A stretch of DNA of 64,000 nucleotides from Hyphomicrobiaceae bacterium (GCA_030655135.1 JAURWC010000075.1:239501-303500); one strand, 5' to 3'; positions 28,175 through 37,335 are shown, counted from the stretch's first letter. Numbers and translations: made by a program. Notes: generated from the letters alone by a model not told the origin.

Positions 28175-29398
28175 ATGATCCAGCAATCGATCGCGCAGTT
28201 TACGCGCAACGCGCAGAAGGCCACGTCCATTGTCGACGACGACAAGCTCCCAGACCGCCAGCGCGGTATGTGGAGCTTTTTGACATGGTCATTCTTTCTC
28301 GCGCAGGCCGTTGCCGCGCATGAAGCCTTCGCCAAGGGTCACGCCGGTGGCGATGCCGGCGCAGAGGCAGACGGCTCCGGCTCCGGCAGCGGCGATGATG
28401 CGGCCCAGAAAGGCCTCCCAACCGCTTCGATGCTCGGCGCCGCCGGTTTCGACGTCGATCCCGCCGCTGCGGCCCAGTTCGCCGCCGCGATCGCAGCTGG
28501 CCTCGTTACGCCGCAAATGCTTGCTGGATTCCAGGCCGATCCTGCACTGTTTCAGGCGTTCGTCGATCAGTTGACGGGCAACGCGTCCGGCATAGCGGCA
28601 GACCTTGCTGCAACGTCCGGCGCCGCTGAAGACGTCGCCGATGCCTCTGCCATCGACGGTGATGGCGGATCAAACGGAGGCCTGATCCCCGGTGTTGATT
28701 TGCCCGGCATCAATCTTCCCGGCGGGATCACGCTGCCGATCGACGTGGCTATCGATCTCGGCCTTGAGCTTGGCTCCGACCTCGGCCTCGGCATCCACGT
28801 CGGTGGCCTGGACGACGTCAGCCTCAATCTCAACATTGCGCCGATCCTTGGCCTCGATTTGGGCCTCGACGGCGACGGCTTGAATCTCAGCGCGCTCGGT
28901 ATCAATTTTCTCGACAGCAGCGGCGGAGGTGCGCTCGGCAGCTTGCTCGGTGGCGAGAACGGCGTGTTGAGCGGATTGCCGCTGGGTGGCCCCATCGAAG
29001 CGCTTTCCGGCATAACCGGTTTGGCTAACGACGTGCTCGGCGGCCCTCTCAGCAACGTGACGTCCAACGTCGCCAGCAGTCTCGCCCCGGTCACCGGACC
29101 CGTCACTTCGCTCCTGGGCGAGGCCCTCGACTACGGTAGTCACTCGGGTCTCCTGGCGTCAGGCGGCACGATCCTCCAGTCGGCCGGCAGCATTTTGCCA
29201 CTGCATGATCTCTTCGCCAACGGCCAGCACACCGACTACGGCATGGAACTGCAGTCGTCTCAGTCGCCGGATGCCGCGAATGGCGAAACGCTTGTCGCTT
29301 CGCTCTCGGCGAACGTCGAAACGCTCGACGTCGGCGCCCTCGCCGACGACGCCCTTAAGTCTCTGCTGCACGGCATTTCTAGCGACTATCACGGATGA
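28175..29398 (+). CDS. Gly/Asp/Leu-rich protein of unknown function, second candidate T1SS substrate
   Basis: The 407-residue protein starts at ATG 28175 with GGAGG 5 bases upstream (a GTG at 28163 is less likely). Residues about 1-50 are hydrophilic plus one hydrophobic patch (WSFLTWSFFLAQAVAA). A Gly/Asp/Ser linker follows, then a long Leu/Gly/Asp region (GLDLGLDGDGLNLSALGINF; LPGVDLPGINLPGG). The C-terminus is acidic and Leu-rich. No Cys and no RTX repeats were seen. The stop overlaps the next start (ATGA). Composition resembles the first gene's product, but they do not align simply. Exported, surface or accessory roles are all possible. Confidence 0.72.
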   Translation: MIQQSIAQFTRNAQKATSIVDDDKLPDRQRGMWSFLTWSFFLAQAVAAHEAFAKGHAGGDAGAEADGSGSGSGDDAAQKGLPTASMLGAAGFDVDPAAAAQFAAAIAAGLVTPQMLAGFQADPALFQAFVDQLTGNASGIAADLAATSGAAEDVADASAIDGDGGSNGGLIPGVDLPGINLPGGITLPIDVAIDLGLELGSDLGLGIHVGGLDDVSLNLNIAPILGLDLGLDGDGLNLSALGINFLDSSGGGALGSLLGGENGVLSGLPLGGPIEALSGITGLANDVLGGPLSNVTSNVASSLAPVTGPVTSLLGEALDYGSHSGLLASGGTILQSAGSILPLHDLFANGQHTDYGMELQSSQSPDAANGETLVASLSANVETLDVGALADDALKSLLHGISSDYHG

Positions 29399-31599
29399 CA
29401 ACTGTCGAGGGGGCCCACATGGGCGGGGAGACGCAGTCACTCAACGCAGCGCAGGTTGCGCGCGCGGCGTTACGAGCAACTCAAATTTCTGCGGCACCAA
29501 AACCGGTGCCGCAGAAACCAGCACGCGTACGGCGGTCGCGCCCTGCAAGGCCTCACGTGCCGCGCGAGCCGCTGTTCGGCGCGGCGTCGGCACAGTTGGC
29601 GCATGCTGCCGAAGCCGCCGCAACTGCCGCACGCACTCTGAAAGACCGCATCGTCGCGTCTGCCGGCGACTGGCGCCTACCGCGGAACGCGCGCCCGGAC
29701 GCGTCTCTTCCCAAACTGGCCGATATGCCCGAACAAGATCCCACATCGACGCCCGTCGAGACCACACAGGTCAAGACCCTGTCGCAAGACAATCCGGCCA
29801 AGAATGTCGCGACCCAGCCGGCAGACGGCGATATCGGCGAGGCCCCCGTCGCAGCCGACCCGATGGCGGAATGGCGCGCCGTGGCCCGCCGTAACTTCGT
29901 CACCGTCGGCGTCTTCTCAGTCGTCGTCAATCTGCTCATGTTGACGATGCCGGTTTACCTGTTTCAGATTTCAGACCGCGTGCTCACCAGCCGCAGCATC
30001 GATACGCTCGTGATGCTGTCGGTGCTCGCGTTGATGTTCATTGGCGTGCTGTCGCTGCTCGACATCTTGCGCCGCCAGGTGCTTGGCGCCTTATCCACCA
30101 AGCTGGAAACGATCCTCGGTGGGCCCATCCTCGCCAGCATCGTCACGACAGCGCGCGCTGGCGACGGCGGTAACATCACGCCGATGCGCAGCTTGCACGC
30201 CGTCAAGAGCTTCATCGCCTCCCCGGTAATGCTGCTGCTGTTCGATGCGCCGCTGGCGCCGATCTATCTCGCCGTCGTGTTCCTCATTCATCCCGATCTC
30301 GGCTGGATCACCGTCGGGGCGGCAGTCACGCTCGTCGTCATCGCGCTGATCAATCAGCGCGCGACCTCGGTGCCACTCGGCCAGGCCGGTGCCCACGCCG
30401 CAAAGGCGGATGGCCACGCTGAAGCGCTGGCACGCAACTCGCAGGTCATCAATGCAATGGGGATGCTCAACGAAAGCATTCTGCATTGGGGACGCGAACA
30501 GGCACAGGCCCTCACGACGCAATCAGGCGCGTTAGAACGCAATTTCTGGATCAGTGGCGCCTCGAAAATGGCGCGCTTGATTACCCAGATCGTCATTCTC
30601 GGCTGGGGTGCCTATCTCGCGCTTGATGGGCATTTGACCGGCGGCATGATGATCGCGGCCTCCATCATTGCCGGGCGCGGATTGCAGCCCCTGGAAGGTA
30701 TGATCGAAGGGTGGCGCAGCGTGGTCCAAACGCGCGCCGCCTACGCCCGTGTCACGCAAGCTGTCGATCTGCTCAAGAACGATCCGCCGCGTCTGCGCCT
30801 ACCGCGCCCCAAGGGCCACCTCTCCGTCGATCGCCTGCTGTACCTTCCGGCCGGCACTAAGGAGCCCGTGCTCAACGGTATCAGCTTCGAGCTGAAGCCC
30901 GGCGAGTCGCTCGCGGTTGTCGGCCCGTCCGGCTCGGGCAAGTCGACGCTTGCCCGGCTCCTGGTTGGCTGCCTGTTGCCGACGGCGGGCAAGGTTCGCC
31001 TCGACGGCACCGAGCTGCGCAACTGGGATCGCCGCCAGTTCGGCGAATATACCGGCTACCTGCCGCAGGAAGTCGAGCTGTTTCCCGGCACCATCAAGGA
31101 GAACGTCTGCCGCATGCGCAACGACCTGCCGGACGAGCAGGTCTATGAGGCAGCCCAACTGACGGACGTGCACGATATGATCGCGCACATGTCGGGCGGC
31201 TACGAAACGCAGCTGGAACGTTCCGGCTCGCCGTTGTCCGGCGGTCAGAAGCAGCGTATCGCGCTGGCTCGCGCCTTCTTCGGCTCGCCTTCGCTCGTTG
31301 TGCTGGACGAACCCAACTCAAACCTCGACGCCATCGGCGAGCAGGCACTGACCGCTACGTTGAAGCGCGCCAAGCAGAAGGGCGTCACGGTCATCGTCGT
31401 CACGTTGCGTCCGGCTCTGCTGAGCAACGTCGACAAAGTCCTCATCCTGCGCGGCGGGCGCGCCGAGGCGTTCGGCGCTCCTCATGATGTGCTGCATCGC
31501 CTCGTCAAAACCGGCGCAACCACGACGGCTCCAACGGGTTCACCTGCGGCAGCAAATACGGCATCGGCTGCACCGGCGGCCGCAACGACTTCGGCTTAG
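29395..31599 (+). CDS. Type I secretion ABC transporter permease/ATPase with long N-terminal extension
   Basis: This 734-residue PrtD-type exporter energises one-step secretion across both membranes. The membrane domain (about residues 165-460) begins WRAVARRNFVTVGVFSVVVN. The ATPase has Walker A VVGPSGSGKST (about 508-518), Q-loop LPQEVELFPGT, signature LSGGQKQRIALARA (about 613) and Walker B VVLDEPNSNLD. Residues 1-160 are an Ala/Pro/charged, probably disordered extension that standard PrtD proteins lack; it is not a C39 peptidase. ATG 29395 overlaps the previous stop; ATG 29419 behind GAGGGGG is an equally good start. The HlyD gene follows after 14 bases. Confidence 0.92.
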   Translation: MTTVEGAHMGGETQSLNAAQVARAALRATQISAAPKPVPQKPARVRRSRPARPHVPREPLFGAASAQLAHAAEAAATAARTLKDRIVASAGDWRLPRNARPDASLPKLADMPEQDPTSTPVETTQVKTLSQDNPAKNVATQPADGDIGEAPVAADPMAEWRAVARRNFVTVGVFSVVVNLLMLTMPVYLFQISDRVLTSRSIDTLVMLSVLALMFIGVLSLLDILRRQVLGALSTKLETILGGPILASIVTTARAGDGGNITPMRSLHAVKSFIASPVMLLLFDAPLAPIYLAVVFLIHPDLGWITVGAAVTLVVIALINQRATSVPLGQAGAHAAKADGHAEALARNSQVINAMGMLNESILHWGREQAQALTTQSGALERNFWISGASKMARLITQIVILGWGAYLALDGHLTGGMMIAASIIAGRGLQPLEGMIEGWRSVVQTRAAYARVTQAVDLLKNDPPRLRLPRPKGHLSVDRLLYLPAGTKEPVLNGISFELKPGESLAVVGPSGSGKSTLARLLVGCLLPTAGKVRLDGTELRNWDRRQFGEYTGYLPQEVELFPGTIKENVCRMRNDLPDEQVYEAAQLTDVHDMIAHMSGGYETQLERSGSPLSGGQKQRIALARAFFGSPSLVVLDEPNSNLDAIGEQALTATLKRAKQKGVTVIVVTLRPALLSNVDKVLILRGGRAEAFGAPHDVLHRLVKTGATTTAPTGSPAAANTASAAPAAATTSA

Positions 31600-31613
31600 G
31601 AAGGTATATCGTC

Positions 31614-32966
31614 ATGTCCGCGGGAATTCCCTCGCTCAACCAGTGGCACCGCAGTGTGCGCTCCAACGTCAAGTGGCCCACCATTTTTGGCCTCGCGACG
31701 CTTATCCTCTGGGCTGGCGGTTTTGGCGTCTGGGCCGGCATTGCGCCGCTCGACGGCGCCGTCGTCGCCCCCGGCACATTCGTCGCTACCGGCCAGAACA
31801 AGCAGATCCAGCATTTCGAAGGCGGCATCGTTTCCGAGATGCTCGTGCGCGAAGGCGACACGGTCGAGCAGAACCAGCCGCTCGTGCGCCTCGATGAAAC
31901 CGCGTCGCGCGCCAAGCTGCGCCGTCTCGTGCTGCGCCGCTATCGCCTGTTGACGATGCAGGCCCGCCTCGACGCGGAAGTCGGCAATCGCGAGACCTTC
32001 GAGATGCCCGCAGCGCTCGTTGCCGAGGCGTCCGATCCTGAAGTGCGCGTCATCTTCGATCGCCAGCAGAATGAAATGCGCACGCGACGCGCCAAGCGCG
32101 TGGCCGAAGAGCAGGTGTTGAGCAAGGAAATCGCCGGCTTGCGGGAAAGCATCACAGGTTACAACGCCCAGGCGAAGTCGATCGATACGCGCCTCGGCCT
32201 GTTTACCGAGGAACTGAAGGACAAGTCCGACCTGCTCGATCGGCAACTGGTTCGCAAAACCGAAGTTCTGGCGCTGAGGCGTTCGGAGGCCGGTCTCTCC
32301 GGCGAGTTGGGCGAAACCATGGGCCGCATCGCCGACAGCAACGAGCGTGTCGCGCGCGCCGAACAGCAGGTGACGCAGATCCGCTCTGCGGCTATCCAGA
32401 AATCCGTTGAAGAGCTGCGCGAGACGGAAGGCGAACTGGACGATATCCAGGAGCAGATCCGCGCGGCCCAGGACATCCTGAAGCGCACAGAGATCCGCTC
32501 GCCCGTGCGTGGCGTCATCGTCAAGCTGCACCAGCATACCAACGGCGGCGTAGTCGCTCCGGGCGCGGTGATTCTCGAGATCCTGCCGGTGAACGACGCA
32601 TTGTTGATCGAAGCCCGCGTCGCGCCCAACGACATCTCTCACGTCAATTCCGGCCAGGACGCCCTGGTCCGCCTAAGCGCGCTCAACCAGCGCCTGACGC
32701 CGATGATCAAAGCGAAAGTCGTCTACCTTTCTGCCGACGCAGTGGCTGAGCAGTCGGTTCAATATAAGGAACAGAAGCCTGCTCGTGACAGCTTCGTGGT
32801 TCGTGTGGCGCTGGACGAGGCGGACATTCGCACCAAGATCTCGTCTTTCCGTCCGACGCCGGGCATGCCGGCCGAGGTCTTCATCAAAACCGGAGAACGC
32901 ACGTTCTTCGAATATATGATGCGCCCGGTCATGGATAGCTTCTCCCGGGCCTTCCGCGAGCACTGA
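31614..32966 (+). CDS. HlyD family type I secretion adaptor (membrane fusion protein)
   Basis: This 450-residue periplasmic adaptor links the ABC exporter to a TolC-like outer-membrane channel. It has one N-terminal membrane segment (about residues 22-45, LATLILWAGGFGVWAGIAPL) and a lipoyl half-motif (TGQNKQIQHFEGGIVSEMLV). A long coiled coil spans about 90-290, followed by the second half-motif RSPVRGVIVKLHQHTNGGVV and a beta-barrel end. The start is ATG 31614 behind AGGAAGG. No TolC gene is in the window, so the channel must be encoded elsewhere. Confidence 0.93.
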   Translation: MSAGIPSLNQWHRSVRSNVKWPTIFGLATLILWAGGFGVWAGIAPLDGAVVAPGTFVATGQNKQIQHFEGGIVSEMLVREGDTVEQNQPLVRLDETASRAKLRRLVLRRYRLLTMQARLDAEVGNRETFEMPAALVAEASDPEVRVIFDRQQNEMRTRRAKRVAEEQVLSKEIAGLRESITGYNAQAKSIDTRLGLFTEELKDKSDLLDRQLVRKTEVLALRRSEAGLSGELGETMGRIADSNERVARAEQQVTQIRSAAIQKSVEELRETEGELDDIQEQIRAAQDILKRTEIRSPVRGVIVKLHQHTNGGVVAPGAVILEILPVNDALLIEARVAPNDISHVNSGQDALVRLSALNQRLTPMIKAKVVYLSADAVAEQSVQYKEQKPARDSFVVRVALDEADIRTKISSFRPTPGMPAEVFIKTGERTFFEYMMRPVMDSFSRAFREH

Positions 32967-32989
32967 GGTGCGGCATCGGTAGATGCAAC

Positions 32990-33020
32990 ATGCCGGCGGG
33001 AAACTGCCGGCATTATTTGT
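32990..33020 (+). terminator. Rho-independent terminator of the secretion locus
   Basis: The 8-bp stem ATGCCGGC / GCCGGCAT with an 8-base loop is followed by TATTTGTT, 24 bases after the HlyD stop. Confidence 0.8.
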
Positions 33021-33030
33021 TGCGAAACAC

Positions 33031-33072
33031 AAATAAAAAGAGACGGCAAAAGCTCTCGCTTGTGCCGTCTCT
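33031..33072 (-). terminator. Rho-independent terminator of the luxR-type gene
   Basis: Read on the minus strand, AGAGACGGCA and its complement form a 10-bp perfect stem with a 14-base loop, followed by TTTTTATTT. It lies about 25 bases after the LuxR-type stop codon. Confidence 0.85.
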
Positions 33073-33096
33073 AACCGCATTAAGCCGTGCAATAAA

Positions 33097-33807
33097 TCAG
33101 GCGGAAAGTTCAATCAATTGATGTGAAATAGCTTTTGCGACGGCCTGCGTGGTCGTCGCGCATTTGAGTTTCTCCCTGGCAACGTTCAAGTGGAAGCGAA
33201 CGGTGCGCTCGCTGATCCCCAAAATGATGCTGGCCTCCCAGGCCGTCTTCCCTGCCGCCGTCCAGCTGAGGCAATCCAGCTCGCGGGCCGACATCAGGAT
33301 TTCGTTTTCGGTATCGACGCCGTTGATGCGCAACAGCTGCCCGTGAAAATAATTCATCAGCAACCGCAGGTCGCGCACGGCGATCTCGTATTTGCCCGTT
33401 GCTTCCGCGTCGGCCGTCTCCCAAGTGCACGCTGCTAGGCTGAACTCGCCGTGCAGCGTCCGAAGCCCGAAGACGACGCCGTCTTCTCCCTCGTCAAGTT
33501 GCGCCTCGGGCAGCCAAGACTTCAGCGGTACGCCATCGGCAGACTTGAGGTCGGTCGCCGAAAGGCCGTGGATAACGGCCTGGTCGGCAGCAAGGTCGGA
33601 CATGCACTGGGCAAGCGCATCGTCTGCGTGCCGGCAGTGCATGTACTTTTTCTTCCAGCCTTTGACCGGAACATTGAGCGAAAGGTAATCCAGACGCGAA
33701 AAGCCGTACAGGTTCTTTGCAACGTTCAAAAACGCTGGCCCTTCGTTGCGCGATTGCAGAGGGGCATGCGGAGGAATAGCATTTTGAAAAATACGGTCAA
33801 AGACCAC
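33097..33807 (-). CDS. LuxR family regulator with divergent autoinducer-binding domain (orphan)
   Basis: The 236-residue protein has an N-terminal part matching the autoinducer-binding fold in layout (about residues 20-155). The C-terminal LuxR helix-turn-helix reads LSARELDCLSWTAAGKTAWE, then ILGISERTVRFHLNVAREKL (about 165-230). In the ligand part the usual pattern of Trp, Tyr and Asp-Pro residues around the acyl-homoserine-lactone pocket is not recognisable (region KGWKKKYMHCRHADDAL). No luxI-type synthase is in the window. It converges on the secretion locus, for which it is a plausible but unproven regulator. Its coding region is flanked by AT-rich DNA. Confidence 0.85.
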   Translation of the reverse strand: MVFDRIFQNAIPPHAPLQSRNEGPAFLNVAKNLYGFSRLDYLSLNVPVKGWKKKYMHCRHADDALAQCMSDLAADQAVIHGLSATDLKSADGVPLKSWLPEAQLDEGEDGVVFGLRTLHGEFSLAACTWETADAEATGKYEIAVRDLRLLMNYFHGQLLRINGVDTENEILMSARELDCLSWTAAGKTAWEASIILGISERTVRFHLNVAREKLKCATTTQAVAKAISHQLIELSA

Positions 33808-33886
33808 GCGAGCACCTATTGTTTGACGCGTTAAGTCGACCGTTAGCTTGCCTAAATAGGATCTATAAAAGGTAAAGCAGATTGAA

Positions 33887-34015
33887 ATGAATTTGCCAGC
33901 ATTAATTGCACAAACCTATAAAGTACATAATGGGTCTATTGTCTTTCAAGTGATCAAGAATAAAAAGGGGCTGAAAATCAGCGTAAAGACGAATGGCGGC
34001 GTGGAGGTGCGCTGA
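33887..34015 (+). CDS. Possible 42-residue small basic protein
   Basis: The short frame ATG 33887 to TGA 34013 encodes a basic, beta-type sequence (SIVFQVIKNKKGLKISVKTN) in an AT-rich spacer. It is divergent from the LuxR-type gene and lies before the sorbosone-dehydrogenase-like gene. The ribosome-binding site is weak (AAGG too far upstream). I know no homologue. Amphipathic, non-random-looking text is the only argument for coding. Confidence 0.35.
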   Translation: MNLPALIAQTYKVHNGSIVFQVIKNKKGLKISVKTNGGVEVR

Positions 34016-34062
34016 TGATTTTGCAACTACGCTCTACGCATGTCTCACACTCTTAAGCGGCC

Positions 34063-34087
34063 GGAACTCCCCCGCTTTGCCGACGTT
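34063..34087 (+). promoter_or_regulatory. EcfG-type general-stress promoter (GGAAC-N16-CGTT)
   Basis: The -35 GGAAC is at 34063-34067 and the -10 CGTT at 34084-34087, separated by exactly 16 bases. This is the consensus of EcfG sigma factors in alphaproteobacteria. The next gene starts at ATG 34123, so a transcript would begin around 34095. That rules out an in-frame ATG at 34090 as the start. Confidence 0.75.
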
Positions 34088-34122
34088 CGGTGTTCAGTTA
34101 TCCCTGCAACGGAGATTTCGCG

Positions 34123-35514
34123 ATGCCGCGCGCCCGCACCATGACGATCGTTTCCAGCATAGCAGTATTGGCCCTGTCGTCGGCTTCAGGTTCTGCTGCA
34201 GAAGAAAAAGCTGTTGGCTATGGCCCCTCTCCGAACCTGCCAAAGCCGCAAGAAGGCTGGATTCCGACGGTCAATATTGCTCCTGCCTCGTCGTGGAAGG
34301 ACGGGCAGACGCCCAAAGCAGCCGACGGGCTTGAGGTCAAATCTTTCGCATCCGGTCTCGACCATCCACGCTGGCTTTATGTGCTGCCGAATGGCGACGT
34401 TCTGGTGGCTGAGACCAATAAGCCCGAAACGGGTGGAGGCCGGGCTGGGATTAAAGGCTGGGTTATGGGCATGGTGATGAAGCGGGCCGGCGCAGGCGTC
34501 AAAAGTCCGGACCGCATTACCCTTTTGCGCGACACCGATGGCGACGGCGTCGCCGAAACCAAGAAAGTCTTCGCGTCGAACCTGACGTCCCCGTTCGGTA
34601 TGGTTCTGGTCGGTGAGACACTCTACATCGCCAACGCTGATGCCATCGTCAGCTTCCCCTACAAGGAAGGGCAGACGGAAGTCACGGGCGAGGCCAAGAA
34701 GGTTGCAGACCTTCCCGCCGCAATCAATCACCACTGGACCAAGAACCTCGTCGCCAGCAAAGACGGAACGAAGCTTTATGCTTCCGTCGGCTCGAACAGC
34801 AATATCGGCGAGAACGGCATGGATCAGGAAGAAAACCGTGCTGCAATTCTGGAAGTCGATCCCGCAACTGGAAGTACTCGCCTCTTCGCGTCCGGCTTGC
34901 GTAACCCTGTCGGCATGGCTTGGGAGCCACAGACCGGTGCCTTGTGGACGGCCGTAAATGAACGTGATGAGCTCGGCAACGACCTCGTACCCGACTACAT
35001 CACGACCGTAAAAGACGGCGGCTTCTACGGCTGGCCTTACAGCTATTACGGCCAGAATGTCGACACGCGCGTGCAGCCGCAGAAGCCGGAATTGGTCGAA
35101 AAGGCGATCGCGCCGGATTACGCTCTCGGCGCCCACACGGCCTCGCTGGGCTTGACCTTCGCCGAAGGCGCCAAGTTGTTGCCGGCGACGTTCGCCAACG
35201 GCGCCTTCATCGGTCAGCACGGCTCTTGGAACCGCAAGCCGATGGCCGGCTACAAAGTGATCTTCGTCCCGTTTGCCGACGGCAAGCCGAGCGGCGACCC
35301 GGTGGATGTGCTGGCCGGCTTCGTCGATGTTGGTGGCTATGCCCAAGGGCGCCCTGTCGGTGTGACGATTGATAAGACTGGCGCTCTTCTGGTCGCCGAT
35401 GATGTTGGCAACGTGGTCTGGCGAGTCGCAGGAGCAGGAGGGGGCCAACCGGCTGCCGATGCGGCAGAACCGGCAGCAGCGACCGGCTCAAGCGAAGGCA
35501 CCCCCAAACCGTAA
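34123..35514 (+). CDS. Exported PQQ-type glucose/sorbosone dehydrogenase-like protein
   Basis: This 463-residue protein has a signal peptide ([22 protein letters not shown]) and a six-bladed propeller of the L-sorbosone dehydrogenase family. Motifs include [121 protein letters not shown] and [10 protein letters not shown]. Members oxidise aldoses in the periplasm with PQQ, though many lack a tested substrate. The start is ATG 34123, behind ACGGAGA and downstream of an EcfG-type promoter. The tail is Ala/Gly/Pro-rich. The permease-like gene follows after 13 bases. Confidence 0.88.
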   Translation: MPRARTMTIVSSIAVLALSSASGSAAEEKAVGYGPSPNLPKPQEGWIPTVNIAPASSWKDGQTPKAADGLEVKSFASGLDHPRWLYVLPNGDVLVAETNKPETGGGRAGIKGWVMGMVMKRAGAGVKSPDRITLLRDTDGDGVAETKKVFASNLTSPFGMVLVGETLYIANADAIVSFPYKEGQTEVTGEAKKVADLPAAINHHWTKNLVASKDGTKLYASVGSNSNIGENGMDQEENRAAILEVDPATGSTRLFASGLRNPVGMAWEPQTGALWTAVNERDELGNDLVPDYITTVKDGGFYGWPYSYYGQNVDTRVQPQKPELVEKAIAPDYALGAHTASLGLTFAEGAKLLPATFANGAFIGQHGSWNRKPMAGYKVIFVPFADGKPSGDPVDVLAGFVDVGGYAQGRPVGVTIDKTGALLVADDVGNVVWRVAGAGGGQPAADAAEPAAATGSSEGTPKP

Positions 35515-35527
35515 GCAGCAGGCCGAG

Positions 35528-35974
35528 ATGTCTGATCTGTTCCGCAAGTTCGCTGAACGAACCTCACACGCAGCAGGAACGCCTTGGGCGTTTCTGCTTG
35601 CTGCGTCGGCGATCGTGATATGGGCGGCCACTGGGCCGCTCTTTGCGTATTCGGACACGTGGCAACTGATCATCAACACGTCGACGACGATCGTCACGTT
35701 CTTGATGGTCTTCCTCATCCAGAACACCCAAAATCGCGATGCGCGTGTCGTTGCGCTGAAACTGGATGAGCTGTTGCGCGCCCTGCACGGCGCACGCACC
35801 GGCATGGTGAAACTTGATCACATGTCCGATGAAGAACTGGAGCACATTCAAGGCCAGTTCGAGGGTTTGGACGAGAAGTATTCGGCCCTCGTGCAGGACG
35901 ATATCGAGCACGTTCAACGCGAGCTACAGGATCGCCGCGCGAAGGCAAATCCGCCACAGCCTGCCAACAACTGA
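35528..35974 (+). CDS. Low-affinity iron permease family protein
   Basis: This 148-residue protein of the low-affinity iron permease family (PF04120-like) opens FRKFAERTSHAAGTPWAF and has two membrane helices (about residues 18-36 and 44-62). These are followed by IQNTQNRDARVVALKLDELLRA, the family hallmark, then a charged cytoplasmic tail (EELEHIQGQFEGLDEKY). Transport is not demonstrated for bacterial members. The start is ATG 35528, 13 bases after the dehydrogenase-like gene, so it likely shares its stress promoter. Confidence 0.85.
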   Translation: MSDLFRKFAERTSHAAGTPWAFLLAASAIVIWAATGPLFAYSDTWQLIINTSTTIVTFLMVFLIQNTQNRDARVVALKLDELLRALHGARTGMVKLDHMSDEELEHIQGQFEGLDEKYSALVQDDIEHVQRELQDRRAKANPPQPANN

Positions 35975-36169
35975 AGCAGTTTGACACATAAAAAGTCAGT
36001 CCGGGGCCCATTTTCGTTGCGCAACTGTCGCACCGGCACGGTCAAATCTCCGCCCTATTTTTCGTGCGCTTGACCGAACGAGAATCCGAATGCCCAATCA
36101 TTGAACACGCGCACGGCCCCAAACTTTAGGCCGTCGTTGGACCATGAGCTTTAGGGGGATGGATCCGCA

Positions 36170-37255
36170 TTGATTACGCGACCCGCTTTACAGATTCATG
36201 ACGAGCTTCGCCGGCGGCCTAAAATGTGGGCCGCTGCCGTCATCGTGCTAACGCTTCTCACCGCTGGTTTGGTTCCACAAAAAGTTTCAGCTGGTGTCGA
36301 CGCTGCAGTAGGCCCGTTCGGCCCCGAGGGGCCGCGGATGCGCGAGCAGTTCTGGATGGTTCCGAGCGGCGAGAGTGGCCGATACTTACGCGCAACTGTT
36401 TTCCGCCCCGAAGAGCCTGATGGCGCACAGGCTGGCGTAGGCCGACCCCGCCCCCTCGTAATCATCAATCACGGCACCGCTGAATCGACCCGCATGGCGG
36501 TCTCTATGCCCGTCTATTACTGGCTGTCGCGCTGGTTTGTCGACCGCGGCTATATCGTCGTGCTTCCACAGCGCCGCGGCCACGGGGCGACCGGTGGTTT
36601 GCTGTCCGAAGGTGTTGGCAACTGCGCCAACCCAGACCACTATCAGTCCGGTCAGGTGGCAGCCGACGATATTTCAGCTGTGGTCAGCTACTTCCAGACG
36701 CAGCCCTTCGTGTCTCAATCGGATATTGTGGTGGCCGGCATTTCGACGGGCGGCTGGGCGTCGCTGGCGTACTCCTCACGCAATCCAAAAGGCGTGAAGG
36801 CCGTCATCAACTTTTCAGGCGGACGCGGCGGCCATGCCGGCGGCATGCCGAACGCGGTTTGCGGTGAAAAGCGCTTGATCGAAACGGCTCGCCGCTATGG
36901 CGAAACGTCGCGCGTGCCAACGTTGTGGCTATACTCGAACAACGACAGCTATTTCGGCCCTGACCTGGCCCGGGCCATGGCGAAGGCCTGGAACACGTCG
37001 GGCGGCATGGCCGAACTGCATGTGCTGGGTGCGTATGGCGAAGAAGGCCATAACATCGCCGATGACCGCGCCGGCTGGGAATTGTGGGGCAACAATCTCA
37101 ACAGTTTCCTGTCGTCTGCAGGCGAGCCTGCTGTCGCCAGTGTTGGCGGCCAACAACCAGGGGCATCACAGGCGCAGGCCGCGCAGGAATCCACGGTCGC
37201 TTCGCAAGCAGCGTTCTCGCCTGCAAGTGATGTACACCTGATCGCACCGCGGTAG
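36170..37255 (+). CDS. Exported alpha/beta hydrolase (dienelactone hydrolase/S9-like)
   Basis: This 361-residue protein has an N-terminal hydrophobic segment (about residues 19-41; signal peptide or anchor). The hydrolase core shows LVIINHGTAEST (oxyanion region), RGYIVVLPQRRGHGATGG, nucleophile elbow VVAGISTGGWASLAYS (GxSxG, about residue 194), an acid region LWLYSNNDSYFGPDL and a likely catalytic His in GEEGHNIADD. The C-terminal tail is Ala/Gln/Ser-rich. The start is TTG 36170 with GGGGG upstream; ATG 36224 would still keep the hydrophobic segment. The substrate is unknown. Confidence 0.8.
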   Translation: MITRPALQIHDELRRRPKMWAAAVIVLTLLTAGLVPQKVSAGVDAAVGPFGPEGPRMREQFWMVPSGESGRYLRATVFRPEEPDGAQAGVGRPRPLVIINHGTAESTRMAVSMPVYYWLSRWFVDRGYIVVLPQRRGHGATGGLLSEGVGNCANPDHYQSGQVAADDISAVVSYFQTQPFVSQSDIVVAGISTGGWASLAYSSRNPKGVKAVINFSGGRGGHAGGMPNAVCGEKRLIETARRYGETSRVPTLWLYSNNDSYFGPDLARAMAKAWNTSGGMAELHVLGAYGEEGHNIADDRAGWELWGNNLNSFLSSAGEPAVASVGGQQPGASQAQAAQESTVASQAAFSPASDVHLIAPR

Positions 37256-37279
37256 ATCCCACCAAGTTCTCACCAAGAG

Positions 37280-37304
37280 ACAAAGCAATTTTGCCAATTG
37301 CTTT
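37280..37304. terminator. Perfect inverted repeat after the hydrolase gene
   Basis: CAAAGCAATT-TTGCC-AATTGCTTTG is a 10-bp perfect inverted repeat 25 bases after the stop codon. It lacks a T run, so it could be a weak terminator or a regulator site ahead of the next gene. Confidence 0.5.
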
Positions 37305-37335
37305 GTAGGCGCGGCGTTTGGCACCCTGTAAATTA

